Assembly: GCA_029863825.1 (NCBI GenBank)
Contig: JAOTUP010000030.1
Location: forward strand, 1 to 10,697
Direction of reading: 5' to 3'
DNA: 10,697 nt
DNA from: Acidobacteriota bacterium
GTDB taxonomy: Bacteria; Acidobacteriota; Thermoanaerobaculia; Multivoradales; JAHEKO01
Part shown: in pieces, positions 1-8,164 of the stretch
Layout: each line of letters begins with the position of its first letter
How positions within the stretch are numbered: the stretch's first letter is position 1
Made by a program: the position numbers and the translations under genes
Notes under the pieces: generated by a model
Database searches by the model: none
Told to the model about the DNA's origin: nothing
The model's input: only the letters and a program-made list of their open reading frames with translations

Positions 1-148
1 GCAGCAGCGATGAGAGGATAATGAGGGCGACGGCCACCGTCGCCAGTCGCCAATGAGGTCTGAGATAGGACACCAGACGCGCCAAAAGGCGGCCGTCGTA
101 CAACCGGCCCGGACTCAGCTCCTCCTCGTCCCCGCTCCAGATACTCAT
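1..148 (-). CDS. ABC transporter, fused permease/ATPase type, N-terminus only
   Basis: This is the first 49 codons of a minus-strand gene that runs off the left edge. The ATG at 148-146 is preceded in frame by a stop (TAG, 163-161) with no other start between, so the start is fixed. The visible protein opens with an acidic stretch (GDEEE), then a basic amphipathic segment LLARLVSYLRPHWR, and then a hydrophobic run (LATVAVALIILSSLL) at residues about 34-49. A pattern of 'LL..L..YLRP..W..' followed by a first membrane helix is typical of half-size ABC exporters of the MsbA/multidrug/lipid class. The nucleotide-binding domain is outside the window, so substrate and identity stay open. It is transcribed divergently from pilT. 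Only a weak purine tract lies upstream of the ATG. The coding frame is well supported by the hydrophobic segment; the family call is an inference from N-terminal pattern alone. Confidence 0.6.
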   Translation of the reverse strand, partial: MSIWSGDEEELSPGRLYDGRLLARLVSYLRPHWRLATVAVALIILSSLL

Positions 149-217
149 TGCCGAGAGAACCTACCATCGCTCGGCTGCTCGCAGCGCCAGGGCCGCACTG
201 GTCCAGCGACAAACTTC

Positions 218-229
218 GTCACTTGTGAC
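218..229. promoter_or_regulatory. Perfect inverted repeat in the ABC exporter/pilT divergent region, possible operator
   Basis: GTCAC-TT-GTGAC is a perfect 5-bp inverted repeat with a 2-bp centre. It lies about 50 bp upstream of the inferred pilT transcription start and between two divergent genes, a usual place for an activator or repressor site. No second copy was noticed elsewhere in the window. Binding by a dimeric regulator is an inference; the half-site resembles no family site I can name with confidence. The rest of 149-308 shows no small gene. Confidence 0.3.
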
Positions 230-259
230 ACTTTTCGCAGCCAGCGGAAGCCTGGCCGA

Positions 260-268
260 TGCTATACT
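260..268 (+). promoter_or_regulatory. Extended -10 promoter of pilT
   Basis: TGCTATACT is a match to the extended -10 consensus TGnTATAAT with one mismatch in the hexamer. It sits 40 bp before the pilT ATG, which gives a start site near 275 and a leader of about 34 nt. No convincing -35 hexamer is present at 16-18 bp (bases 240-245 are GCCAGC), as is allowed when the TGn element is present. It also argues against any pilT start upstream of 275. Confidence 0.55.
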
Positions 269-308
269 CTCGCCGTCTGTTTCCAGGCTTGGAACGAAGA
301 GGACTGCC

Positions 309-1424
309 ATGGCCGTTACGCTCAATCAGCTGCTCAAGGAAATGACCGAACAGGGGGCGTCCGATCTGCACATCACGACGAATTCCCCACCGCAGATCCG
401 CATCGACGGCAAGCTCCACGCTCTCAACCATCCACAGCTCACGCCGACCGAAACGAAGAAGCTCTGCTACTCGATTCTCACCGACAAGCAGAAGCAGCGG
501 TTGGAGGAGAACCTCGAGATCGACTTGTCGTTCGGGCTCAAGGGACTAGCTCGCTTCCGCGCGAATCTGTTCCACCAGCGCGGCGCGCTGGCGGCGGCGT
601 TCCGGCAGATCCCATACGAGATTCGAGGATTCCGTGAGCTCGGCCTACCACAGATTGTCGAAAAGCTGTGCGATAAGCCGCGCGGTCTCGTCCTCGTCAC
701 CGGCCCCACGGGCTCGGGAAAGTCGACGACGCTTGCCGCCATGATCGACAAAGTCAACCGTGAGCGACCCGAGCACATCGTAACCATCGAGGATCCCGTC
801 GAGTACCTCCATCACCACAAGAAGTGCATCGTCAATCAACGCGAGCTCAATGCCGATACGCACAGCTTCGCGAACTCGCTGCGCTCGGTGCTGCGTCAGG
901 ATCCCGACGTCGTGCTGATCGGAGAGATGCGTGATCACGAAACGGTCGAGGCCGCCTTGCGGATTGCCGAGACCGGGCATCTCACCTTTGCCACTCTGCA
1001 CACCAACTCCGCGGCACAGACCATCAACCGAATCATCGACATCTTTCCCGCTCACCAGCAATCGCAGGTTCGAGTGCAGCTTTCCTTCGTGCTCGAGGGC
1101 ATCCTCTGTCAATCGCTCTTGCCGCGGGCCAGCGGTCAGGGTCGAGTCATGGCGATGGAAGTGTTGATTCCCACATCGGCAATACGGAATCTCATTCGCG
1201 AGGACAAGATTCACCAGGTGTACGGGATGATGCAAACCGGGCAGGCCAAGTACGGCATGCAGACCTTCAATCAGGCCCTGGCGGCTCTTTATTTCAGGCG
1301 TCAGATCGACTTGAAGACGGCGATGGCCCGGAGCTCCCTACCCGACGAATTGCAGGAGATCATCTCTCGCGGGGCAGAGGCGCTCAATCCGAACGTCCGC
1401 GGACGTCAGGCTGGGAGGAAATAG
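309..1424 (+). CDS. pilT: Type IV pilus retraction ATPase PilT
   Basis: This 371-residue protein is a hexameric secretion-type ATPase on the cytoplasmic side of the inner membrane that powers pilus disassembly (twitching, DNA uptake). Visible motifs in order: N-terminal PAS-like domain with ASDLHIT (17-23); Walker A GPTGSGKST (132-140); Asp box IEDPVEY starting at 160; Walker B region with GEMRD (205-209); His box TGHLTFATLHTN (222-233); and AIRNLIRE at 291-298. The AIRNLIRE motif near the C-terminus is diagnostic of PilT and absent from the extension ATPase PilB. The length is close to the usual PilT size. The frame stays open upstream to about 225, but I chose the ATG at 309. It has an AAGAGGA ribosome site 5 bp away, yields the standard PilT N-terminus, and lies downstream of the extended -10 promoter. 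Its stop is 3 bp before pilC, and the pilC ribosome site lies inside the last codons. Confidence 0.96.
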   Translation: MAVTLNQLLKEMTEQGASDLHITTNSPPQIRIDGKLHALNHPQLTPTETKKLCYSILTDKQKQRLEENLEIDLSFGLKGLARFRANLFHQRGALAAAFRQIPYEIRGFRELGLPQIVEKLCDKPRGLVLVTGPTGSGKSTTLAAMIDKVNRERPEHIVTIEDPVEYLHHHKKCIVNQRELNADTHSFANSLRSVLRQDPDVVLIGEMRDHETVEAALRIAETGHLTFATLHTNSAAQTINRIIDIFPAHQQSQVRVQLSFVLEGILCQSLLPRASGQGRVMAMEVLIPTSAIRNLIREDKIHQVYGMMQTGQAKYGMQTFNQALAALYFRRQIDLKTAMARSSLPDELQEIISRGAEALNPNVRGRQAGRK

Positions 1425-1427
1425 TTC

Positions 1428-2633
1428 ATGCCGAGCTTTATCTGGAAGGGTCGCGATCAACACGGCGAGTTTCAAGAGGGGGTCCTTCTCGCGGACAGCA
1501 AGGACGCCGCAACCGCGGTGCTGCGGCAGCAGCAGATCAAGATCGCCAGCCTACGCGAGAAGGGACGAGAGATCCCCTTTCTGCCGCGTCTGCCGAGAAG
1601 GGTCAGCCAGAAGTCCCTGTCTCTCTTCACGCGGCAGTTCTCCGTCATGTTGGACGCCGGTCTGCCGCTGGTCCAGTGTCTCGAGATTCTCGGCGAGCAA
1701 CAGGACCAGCCGCACTTCGGCGAGATCATCAACAAGGTCAGGACGGACGTCGAGGGCGGCGCCTCACTCGCGGAAGCGATGAGACGCCAGCCGAAGGCCT
1801 TCGATGACCTCTACGTGAATATGGTGGCCGCCGGCGAGGCCGGCGGTATTCTCGACGTCATCCTCCAACGCTTGTCGGTCTATCTGGAAAAGGCGGTCAA
1901 GCTAAAGTCGCAGGTCAAGTCGGCTCTGATTTATCCGTCGACGGTCATCGTCATCGCGATCTTCGTCGTCTGGATCATCCTGTGGAAGGTCATCCCGGTC
2001 TTCGCACAACTCTTCTCCGGTCTCGGCGGCGAGCTGCCGGCTCTGACCCGCGCTGTCGTTGCAGCGAGCAATTTTCTCGCTCGCTACAGCTTCTGGATGA
2101 TCCTCGGGATCTTCTTCATCGGCATCGCCATCCGTTCCTACTACCGCACCGAACGCGGACGCCGCGTGATCGACGGTCTCATGCTGCGCATTCCGACGAT
2201 CGGCGACCTGCTGCGTAAGATCGCTGTTGCGCGCTTCTGCCGCACCCTGTCGACCCTCGTGTCGTCGGGCGTTCCAATCCTCGACGGTCTCGAGATCACC
2301 GCCAAGACATCCGGTAATGCCATCATCGAGGATGCAGTGATGGCGGTTCGCCAAGCGGTCGAAGAAGGCCGTACCCTCAGCGGTCCACTGGCCGAAACGG
2401 GGGTCTTTCCACCCATGCCGGTGCAGATGATCAACGTCGGTGAACAGACAGGCGCTCTGGACCAGATGCTGTCGAAAATCGCCGACTTCTACGAAGACGA
2501 GGTCGATGTGGCGGTCGAGAATCTGATGGCCATGCTCGAGCCTCTCATGATCGTTGTCCTGGGTGCGATCATCGGAACCATCGTCGCCGCCATGTACCTG
2601 CCGATGTACACGATCCTCGGTCAGATCAGTTAG
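1428..2633 (+). CDS. pilC: Type IV pilus inner-membrane platform protein PilC
   Basis: This 401-residue integral membrane protein is the platform of the pilus machine, coupling PilB/PilT ATPases to pilin insertion and removal. It shows the family's tandem GspF/T2SSF architecture. The first copy is at about 65-190 (FTRQFSVMLDAGLPL, AGEAGG at 135-140) and the second at about 268-392 (CRTLSTLVSSGVPILDGLEI at 271-290, VGEQTGALD at 337-345). Hydrophobic helices lie at about 172-194, 222-236 and 373-394, matching the usual three. The N-terminal segment (MPSFIWKGRDQHGEFQEG) is the standard opening of PilC. The ATG has a strong GGGAGGAA site (1413-1420) located within the pilT coding end, so pilT and pilC are almost certainly co-transcribed and possibly translationally coupled. 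Length and motifs are complete, with no sign of damage. It is followed by a 192-bp gap containing a terminator-like hairpin. Confidence 0.96.
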   Translation: MPSFIWKGRDQHGEFQEGVLLADSKDAATAVLRQQQIKIASLREKGREIPFLPRLPRRVSQKSLSLFTRQFSVMLDAGLPLVQCLEILGEQQDQPHFGEIINKVRTDVEGGASLAEAMRRQPKAFDDLYVNMVAAGEAGGILDVILQRLSVYLEKAVKLKSQVKSALIYPSTVIVIAIFVVWIILWKVIPVFAQLFSGLGGELPALTRAVVAASNFLARYSFWMILGIFFIGIAIRSYYRTERGRRVIDGLMLRIPTIGDLLRKIAVARFCRTLSTLVSSGVPILDGLEITAKTSGNAIIEDAVMAVRQAVEEGRTLSGPLAETGVFPPMPVQMINVGEQTGALDQMLSKIADFYEDEVDVAVENLMAMLEPLMIVVLGAIIGTIVAAMYLPMYTILGQIS

Positions 2634-2751
2634 CTCATCAGGTGCAGGGCTATGGCGTCGCGGTAGAGTTTGTCGGTGTGAATCACAAGGAGCGAGGACG
2701 AATCGATGCCGTGGCGTCGACTCGTCCGGGCTGCCCGCCCCGAACACGCGT

Positions 2752-2806
2752 CGCCGCGCACAACGGGCTTGTGCGGGCGGCGCGGGGCGTTGCTTTTCCC
2801 TCTTTT
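2752..2806 (+). terminator. Hairpin plus T-rich tract between pilC and pilS (candidate internal terminator/attenuator)
   Basis: Bases 2752-2763 (CGCCGCGCACAA) pair perfectly with 2769-2774 plus 2777-2782, giving a 12-bp stem with a 5-nt loop (2764-2768) and a 2-nt GG bulge. About 11 nt downstream come T-rich stretches (TTGCTTTT at 2790-2797, then CTCTTTT up to 2806). This is the layout of a rho-independent terminator, although the T tract is interrupted and set off from the stem. It lies inside the pil cluster, so partial read-through would lower pilS-pilR relative to pilT-pilC. The rest of the 192-bp gap shows no gene. Confidence 0.45.
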
Positions 2807-2825
2807 CGACGAGTACAGAAGAGCC

Positions 2826-4511
2826 ATGAATAGCGAGACGAGTTCTCCGCTTTCGGCGCAACTCCAGCTCCGTCCGGATAGTCGGCTGAAGCATCAACTG
2901 CGCTGGATCATCGGCATACGGCTGGTGGCGATCAGCAGCATCATGCTGCCGTTCCTGCTGGCTCCAGAGCAGGCCATCTATGACTACCTGCTGCAAGGAA
3001 CCGGCGCTGTGTACCTCGCGAGTCTCGCCTACCTCGTGATGCACGTCCGAAACCGGCCGTCGCTGACCGTACAGGCCTACATCCAATTCGCCGGCGACCT
3101 GCTGTTCATCACCGGCCTCGTCTACTCTTCAGGCGGTATTGCCAGCCCGATCTCGATTCTCTATCTCATCGTAATCACAGTCGCTTCGGTGCTCTCGCAG
3201 CGGCGTGTCGGCATCATCGTCGCCTCGGTTGCCTGGCTGCTCTACGCGGTTGTCGTCCTCGGTCTCTTCTACGGGTGGATTGGAACGGCGGGCGTGCGGG
3301 AGTCGGATTCGGTGGTGCGACTCGTCTATCACCTGGCGATTCACCTCTTCGGCTTCTATGCAGTGGCTCTGCTCACCTCCCAACTGGCGCACAATGTGGC
3401 GCGCGCTGAGCAAGCGCTCGAGATCAAACGAGAGCTCTTGGCGGATCTCCAGATTGCCCATCACGATGTTCTCGAATCGGTTCCAAGCGGCCTCCTGACG
3501 ACGGATCTCGACGGAAGAGTCATAAGCGCCAACGCCGCCGCGCATCAGATTCTCGGCAAGGAGCCTTGGGGCCTTGTCGGGACGCCTCTCTCGGACGTCG
3601 GATTCTTCTCGCAGACCGACTGGGAAGCGCTCAAACGGGGGGACAAGCCCGATGATAAGCGCAGACTCGAAGCACAGTTCTTGATCGGCGACAACACCCT
3701 TCAGATCGGCTTTTCGATCAGTCCGCTGAGGCGCGCCGATGGCACAACGGCTGGCGATCTGGTGATCTTCCAGGATCTTTCGGAGTGGAGAAAGCTACAA
3801 GAAGAGCTGCGCCGAGCCGACCGGATGGCGGCCGTCGGTACGATGGCTTCCGGCCTGGCTCATGAAATAGGAAACCCCTTGGCGGCGATCTCAGGCTCCG
3901 TACAGATGCTCTCTGCCGCAGTGCCGGCGAACTCTTCCCAGGGCAAGCTGCTGGGGATCATCTTCAAAGAAAGTGAGCGACTGGACCGCACGATCAAGGG
4001 TTTTCTCCAGTTCGCACGTCCCTTTCGCAGCACCAGAGTGTCCTTCGACGTCGCTGCCCTGCTGTCGGAGAATGTCGAACTGCTGCGCAATAGCAGCGAG
4101 GTCGGAGACGACCATCGAATCGATCTTGATCTTCACCCCTCAGAGGTGCGAATCAGCGGCGATCCCGATCAGGTCAGCCAGATCTTTTGGAACCTCGCGC
4201 GCAATGCCCTTCGCGCCATGGACTCTGGAGGAACGCTGCGCATTGCCGGTCACCTGGACAACGGCACCTATCGCATGAGCTTCAGCGATACGGGGCGGGG
4301 GATGCAGGAAGAAGAGCGGGCAAATCTCTTCCATCCCTTTCGCTCGTTTTTCGATGGCGGCAGCGGCATCGGCATGGCGATCGTCTATCGCATCGTCGAA
4401 GAACACGGAGGCCATGTCCATGTCGACAGTATCCCGGAACATGGCACGACCATCACCATCGACCTTCCGGCCGCCGAGTCGGTGACGCCACTCCTTTCGG
4501 CGGAGGCGTAG
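2826..4511 (+). CDS. pilS: PilS-type membrane sensor histidine kinase
   Basis: This 561-residue histidine kinase is predicted to autophosphorylate and pass phosphate to PilR encoded immediately downstream. Six hydrophobic segments occur at about 26-46, 55-74, 82-101, 108-124, 128-149 and 165-184, the PilS-type sensor domain. A linker helix follows, then a PAS domain at about 213-318. The HisKA box is GLAHEIGNPLAAISGS with H346 as the phospho-acceptor. The catalytic ATPase domain has an N box (NLARNALRAM, N460), G1 DTGRGM (488-493), an F-box-like LFHPFRSFF (501-509) and G2 GGSGIGMAI (511-519). All core residues are present. The frame is open back to an ATG at 2706, which also has a GAGG ribosome-site-like sequence. 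I prefer 2826 because the extra 40 residues are Arg/Ala/Pro-rich with no family resemblance and would cross the hairpin at 2752-2782. The ribosome site at 2826 is modest (AGAAGAG). The stop TAG directly abuts the pilR ATG. Confidence 0.92.
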   Translation: MNSETSSPLSAQLQLRPDSRLKHQLRWIIGIRLVAISSIMLPFLLAPEQAIYDYLLQGTGAVYLASLAYLVMHVRNRPSLTVQAYIQFAGDLLFITGLVYSSGGIASPISILYLIVITVASVLSQRRVGIIVASVAWLLYAVVVLGLFYGWIGTAGVRESDSVVRLVYHLAIHLFGFYAVALLTSQLAHNVARAEQALEIKRELLADLQIAHHDVLESVPSGLLTTDLDGRVISANAAAHQILGKEPWGLVGTPLSDVGFFSQTDWEALKRGDKPDDKRRLEAQFLIGDNTLQIGFSISPLRRADGTTAGDLVIFQDLSEWRKLQEELRRADRMAAVGTMASGLAHEIGNPLAAISGSVQMLSAAVPANSSQGKLLGIIFKESERLDRTIKGFLQFARPFRSTRVSFDVAALLSENVELLRNSSEVGDDHRIDLDLHPSEVRISGDPDQVSQIFWNLARNALRAMDSGGTLRIAGHLDNGTYRMSFSDTGRGMQEEERANLFHPFRSFFDGGSGIGMAIVYRIVEEHGGHVHVDSIPEHGTTITIDLPAAESVTPLLSAEA

Positions 4512-5918
<1,407 letters not shown>

Positions 5919-5930
5919 CGCCGTCTGAAG

Positions 5931-7784
5931 TTAGCGCGAAGTCTGCGCGCCGCCACCGACTGGTACGGCGGCGGTTAGCGGCTCCATGTCGGTAAGCAGC
6001 ACTCCGTGGCCCGATGTCCCCAACAGGATTCGGTTGCCGCGGATGAGTGCTGCAGAGAGGTCGCGCGCCGGAACAGATAACGCAAGATCACGCGGCGCGC
6101 GTCCGTCCGCACCGAGCAACCGCGCGCGTCCGTCGGATTCCACCACCACCAGCGGATACTCGGCGTTGCCCGTCGAGTGGAACCGCAGCCGGTTACCTAG
6201 CTGCTGCCATGGCGTGTCGATGCCACCGCGCATCCACAGCTCACCGCCACCGGCCATCAATAGCTTGCCAGCCACGGCGTAGACCTTGCCCTTCTCGATC
6301 GGCGTCGCAGCGCGTGTCGATCCGTCATCTCCGACTCGAAACAGCCCTTCCGTGGCACTCGAGATCCAGATGACATCCTCATGCACCGCAGCCGAGGCCA
6401 CGGGGCCACGGTCGAAAGCGATCTTCGAAAACCGATCGCCCGGTCGCGGCCGCAGGAAGACACCGTCTTCGTTGCGCGCCAGCACGCGGGTATTGGTCGC
6501 TACAACCTGCCTCACCGGTCGCTGGCCGAGCTCTTCGACCTGCTGCCAGGAATCCTCACGACGATAGTAGAGGCCCTTCTCGGTCGCCGCAAAAACGGTC
6601 TCGCCGTCGCTCGCCAAGCCGACGACCGTCGGTAGCCTGACAGGACCAAGCGGGTAGCTCGCTCCGTCATCAAAGGAACTGTAGATGCCGGACGCCGGGC
6701 CCGAGTGCCGGACTGCTGCGATCACCTCGTTGCCCTGCGCCGTCAGCGACGCGATGCGAACAGCGTGGATGCCGCGATTGACCGGCTGAAACGTGAGACC
6801 GCCGTCCAGCGAACGCCATACGCCGGCGCCCTCGGTTCCCAGAAAGACCCGATCGGGCCTTGCAGCATGATGTGCGATCGCGAGAGCTGTGAGATTCGCC
6901 GGCGTTACTCGCTGCCACGACAAGCCGTCATCTTCAGAGCGATAGACGCCACGAACCGTTCCAGCCAGCTTCGCTCCCGACGGCAAGGCCTGAAAGCTCG
7001 GCGTCCGCCGCTCCTTGAGGCCGTTCTGGAAACGGGTCCACGTGTCGCCGAGATGACGGCTGCGATAGACCCAGCCGCAGGTCGAGGCCCAGATCTCTCC
7101 GGTTTCTCCAGGTGTCGCATGCAGACTGAACACCTCACTGTCGAGAACCATCCCGTCGAAGACGCCATACCAAGTGGCGCCGCCGTCGTCACTGCGATAG
7201 GCACGACGCCACGTGCCGGCAAAGAGCCGTTGCGGGTTGCGGGGATCGACCAGGAGGCTGGTGACCTTCTGGATCTTCGGATTGGCAGCGGTCAAGTGCG
7301 TCCACGACTCCCCGCCGTCTCGACTCCCCCATACGCCGCGGCGAGTTGCCGCGTATAGCGATCCGGGAGCCGACGCCAGCGCGTAGACCTGATGTCGAGG
7401 AAGTCCCTCTGACCGACTGGACCACGTCCTCCCACCGTCTCCCGAGAACGCAACGAAGCCCTCCTGCCCCCAGACGCCTCTCAGGGCTGCCCACACGCGA
7501 CCGGGATCCTCGATATCGACGAGCAAGTCACTGACGACCCACCCGGGAAACGGGAGACCCGACCCCGCTACCGCCCAGCTCTCGCCGCCGTCACGCGACC
7601 GGAAGACCTGCCCCGACGCAGTGCCGGCAAGCACGTGATCCGGATCGGAGGGGTGGATAGCCAGCGAACGGACATCACCACCCGGCAGGGCCCCTTCTCT
7701 CCACTCCGAGCCCACCAGCAGCGTCGGTAGCAGAAGAAGAGCGACCCCGGCGAGCGCCCGCAGAGCCAGACGCGCCTCTCTCAT
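5931..7784 (-). CDS. Secreted BNR/Asp-box beta-propeller protein (sortilin/Ycf48-like repeats), function unknown
   Basis: This 617-residue protein begins with a Sec-type signal peptide: a basic MREARLALR, a hydrophobic ALAGVALLLLPTLL, and a likely cleavage near VGS/EW at about 26. Asp-box motifs (S-x-D-x-G-x-x-W) recur at about 63, 114, 154, 198, 242, 283, 325 and 370, spaced 40-51 residues as expected for one per propeller blade. The first four are near-perfect (SRDGGESW), while later ones are degenerate (SRHLGDTW, SFDDGASY). The remaining ~240 residues keep the beta-strand rhythm with no Asp box, suggesting a second, diverged propeller. No catalytic residues of sialidases can be assigned. 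An in-frame ATG at 7841 would add 19 residues (RRRGRK-rich, then acidic) and overlap the fmdB stop by 8 bp. I prefer 7784 because it gives a compact signal peptide. It is the last gene of the DUF4388-fmdB operon and convergent to pilR. Confidence 0.82.
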   Translation of the reverse strand: MREARLALRALAGVALLLLPTLLVGSEWREGALPGGDVRSLAIHPSDPDHVLAGTASGQVFRSRDGGESWAVAGSGLPFPGWVVSDLLVDIEDPGRVWAALRGVWGQEGFVAFSGDGGRTWSSRSEGLPRHQVYALASAPGSLYAATRRGVWGSRDGGESWTHLTAANPKIQKVTSLLVDPRNPQRLFAGTWRRAYRSDDGGATWYGVFDGMVLDSEVFSLHATPGETGEIWASTCGWVYRSRHLGDTWTRFQNGLKERRTPSFQALPSGAKLAGTVRGVYRSEDDGLSWQRVTPANLTALAIAHHAARPDRVFLGTEGAGVWRSLDGGLTFQPVNRGIHAVRIASLTAQGNEVIAAVRHSGPASGIYSSFDDGASYPLGPVRLPTVVGLASDGETVFAATEKGLYYRREDSWQQVEELGQRPVRQVVATNTRVLARNEDGVFLRPRPGDRFSKIAFDRGPVASAAVHEDVIWISSATEGLFRVGDDGSTRAATPIEKGKVYAVAGKLLMAGGGELWMRGGIDTPWQQLGNRLRFHSTGNAEYPLVVVESDGRARLLGADGRAPRDLALSVPARDLSAALIRGNRILLGTSGHGVLLTDMEPLTAAVPVGGGAQTSR

Positions 7785-7833
7785 CGCTCCGCCGTCTTCC
7801 GCCGCTTCAATGGGGACCTTTCGTCCGCGCCTC

Positions 7834-8124
7834 CTACTCATCGCCCTTCTTTCCGCTGTCGCCGTTCTTGGCTTCGGAACCGGTGCTTGTCGACGACGTG
7901 GCCTTCGAATCCTTCTCGGCCGGCCCCGTCGAGCTACCGGACTCCTTTCCCGCGTAATCGGTAACGTACCAACCCGAGCCCTTGAATTGAAACGAGGGCG
8001 CCGAGATGAGCTTCTTCACTGCCCCGTCACACTTCGGACAGGCCGACAACGGCGAATCCGCCAGCCGCTGGATAATCTCCGTGCGCTCGCCACACTTCGT
8101 ACATTCGTACTCATAGAGAGGCAT
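7834..8124 (-). CDS. FmdB family zinc-ribbon protein
   Basis: This 96-residue small cytoplasmic protein begins MPLYEYECTKCG, the hallmark of the FmdB/CxxC_CxxC_SSSS family (putative regulatory zinc ribbon). Two CxxC pairs (C8/C11 and C29/C32) would bind one zinc ion. The conserved FKGSGWYVTDY follows at 47-57, and then a low-complexity Ser/Thr/Gly/Lys/Glu/Asp tail at 58-96, common in this family. The start has a good AAGGAG site (CTCCTT at 8134-8139 on the plus strand) 9 bp upstream. The molecular role of the family is not established; the original link is to formamidase/amidase regulation, which nothing here supports. It is the middle gene of a three-gene minus-strand unit, 40 bp after the DUF4388 gene and overlapping or 49 bp before the propeller gene depending on that start. 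Confidence 0.92.
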   Translation of the reverse strand: MPLYEYECTKCGERTEIIQRLADSPLSACPKCDGAVKKLISAPSFQFKGSGWYVTDYAGKESGSSTGPAEKDSKATSSTSTGSEAKNGDSGKKGDE

Positions 8125-8139
8125 CTGCTCACTCTCCTT

Positions 8140-8153
8140 GCGCCGCCCGGCGC
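8140..8153 (-). repeat. GC hairpin abutting the fmdB ribosome site
   Basis: GCGCCG-CC-CGGCGC is a perfect 6-bp inverted repeat in the 40-bp gap between the DUF4388 stop and fmdB. On the transcribed (minus) strand its 3' arm directly touches the AAGGAG ribosome site. It could protect a processed mRNA end or modulate fmdB translation; it lacks a T tract, so it is not a standard intrinsic terminator. Confidence 0.35.
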
Positions 8154-8164
8154 CGTCCCGGCCT

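Noticed and set aside
225..308. Upstream extension of pilT to a GTG at 225
   Set aside because: It would include the extended -10 promoter within the coding region and add residues foreign to PilT. The ATG at 309 has the ribosome site.
2706..2825. Upstream ATG extension of pilS
   Set aside because: The extra 40 residues are basic and low-complexity, and the codons overlap a strong hairpin. The family N-terminus fits 2826. It is kept as an alternative because a GAGG site precedes 2706.
1902..3086. Long minus-strand open frame (394 codons) across pilC and the pilS start
   Set aside because: It is antisense to clear PilC and PilS domains. Its translation is His/Arg/Asp/Gln-rich with acidic runs opposite membrane helices, a typical shadow frame in GC-rich DNA.
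5919..5930. Bidirectional terminator between convergent pilR and the propeller gene
   Set aside because: The gap is only 12 bp, and I found no stem with a T tract in or around it.
6705..7358. Plus-strand open frame (217 codons) opposite the propeller gene
   Set aside because: The minus strand encodes regularly spaced Asp boxes here. The plus-strand product is Arg-rich with no pattern.
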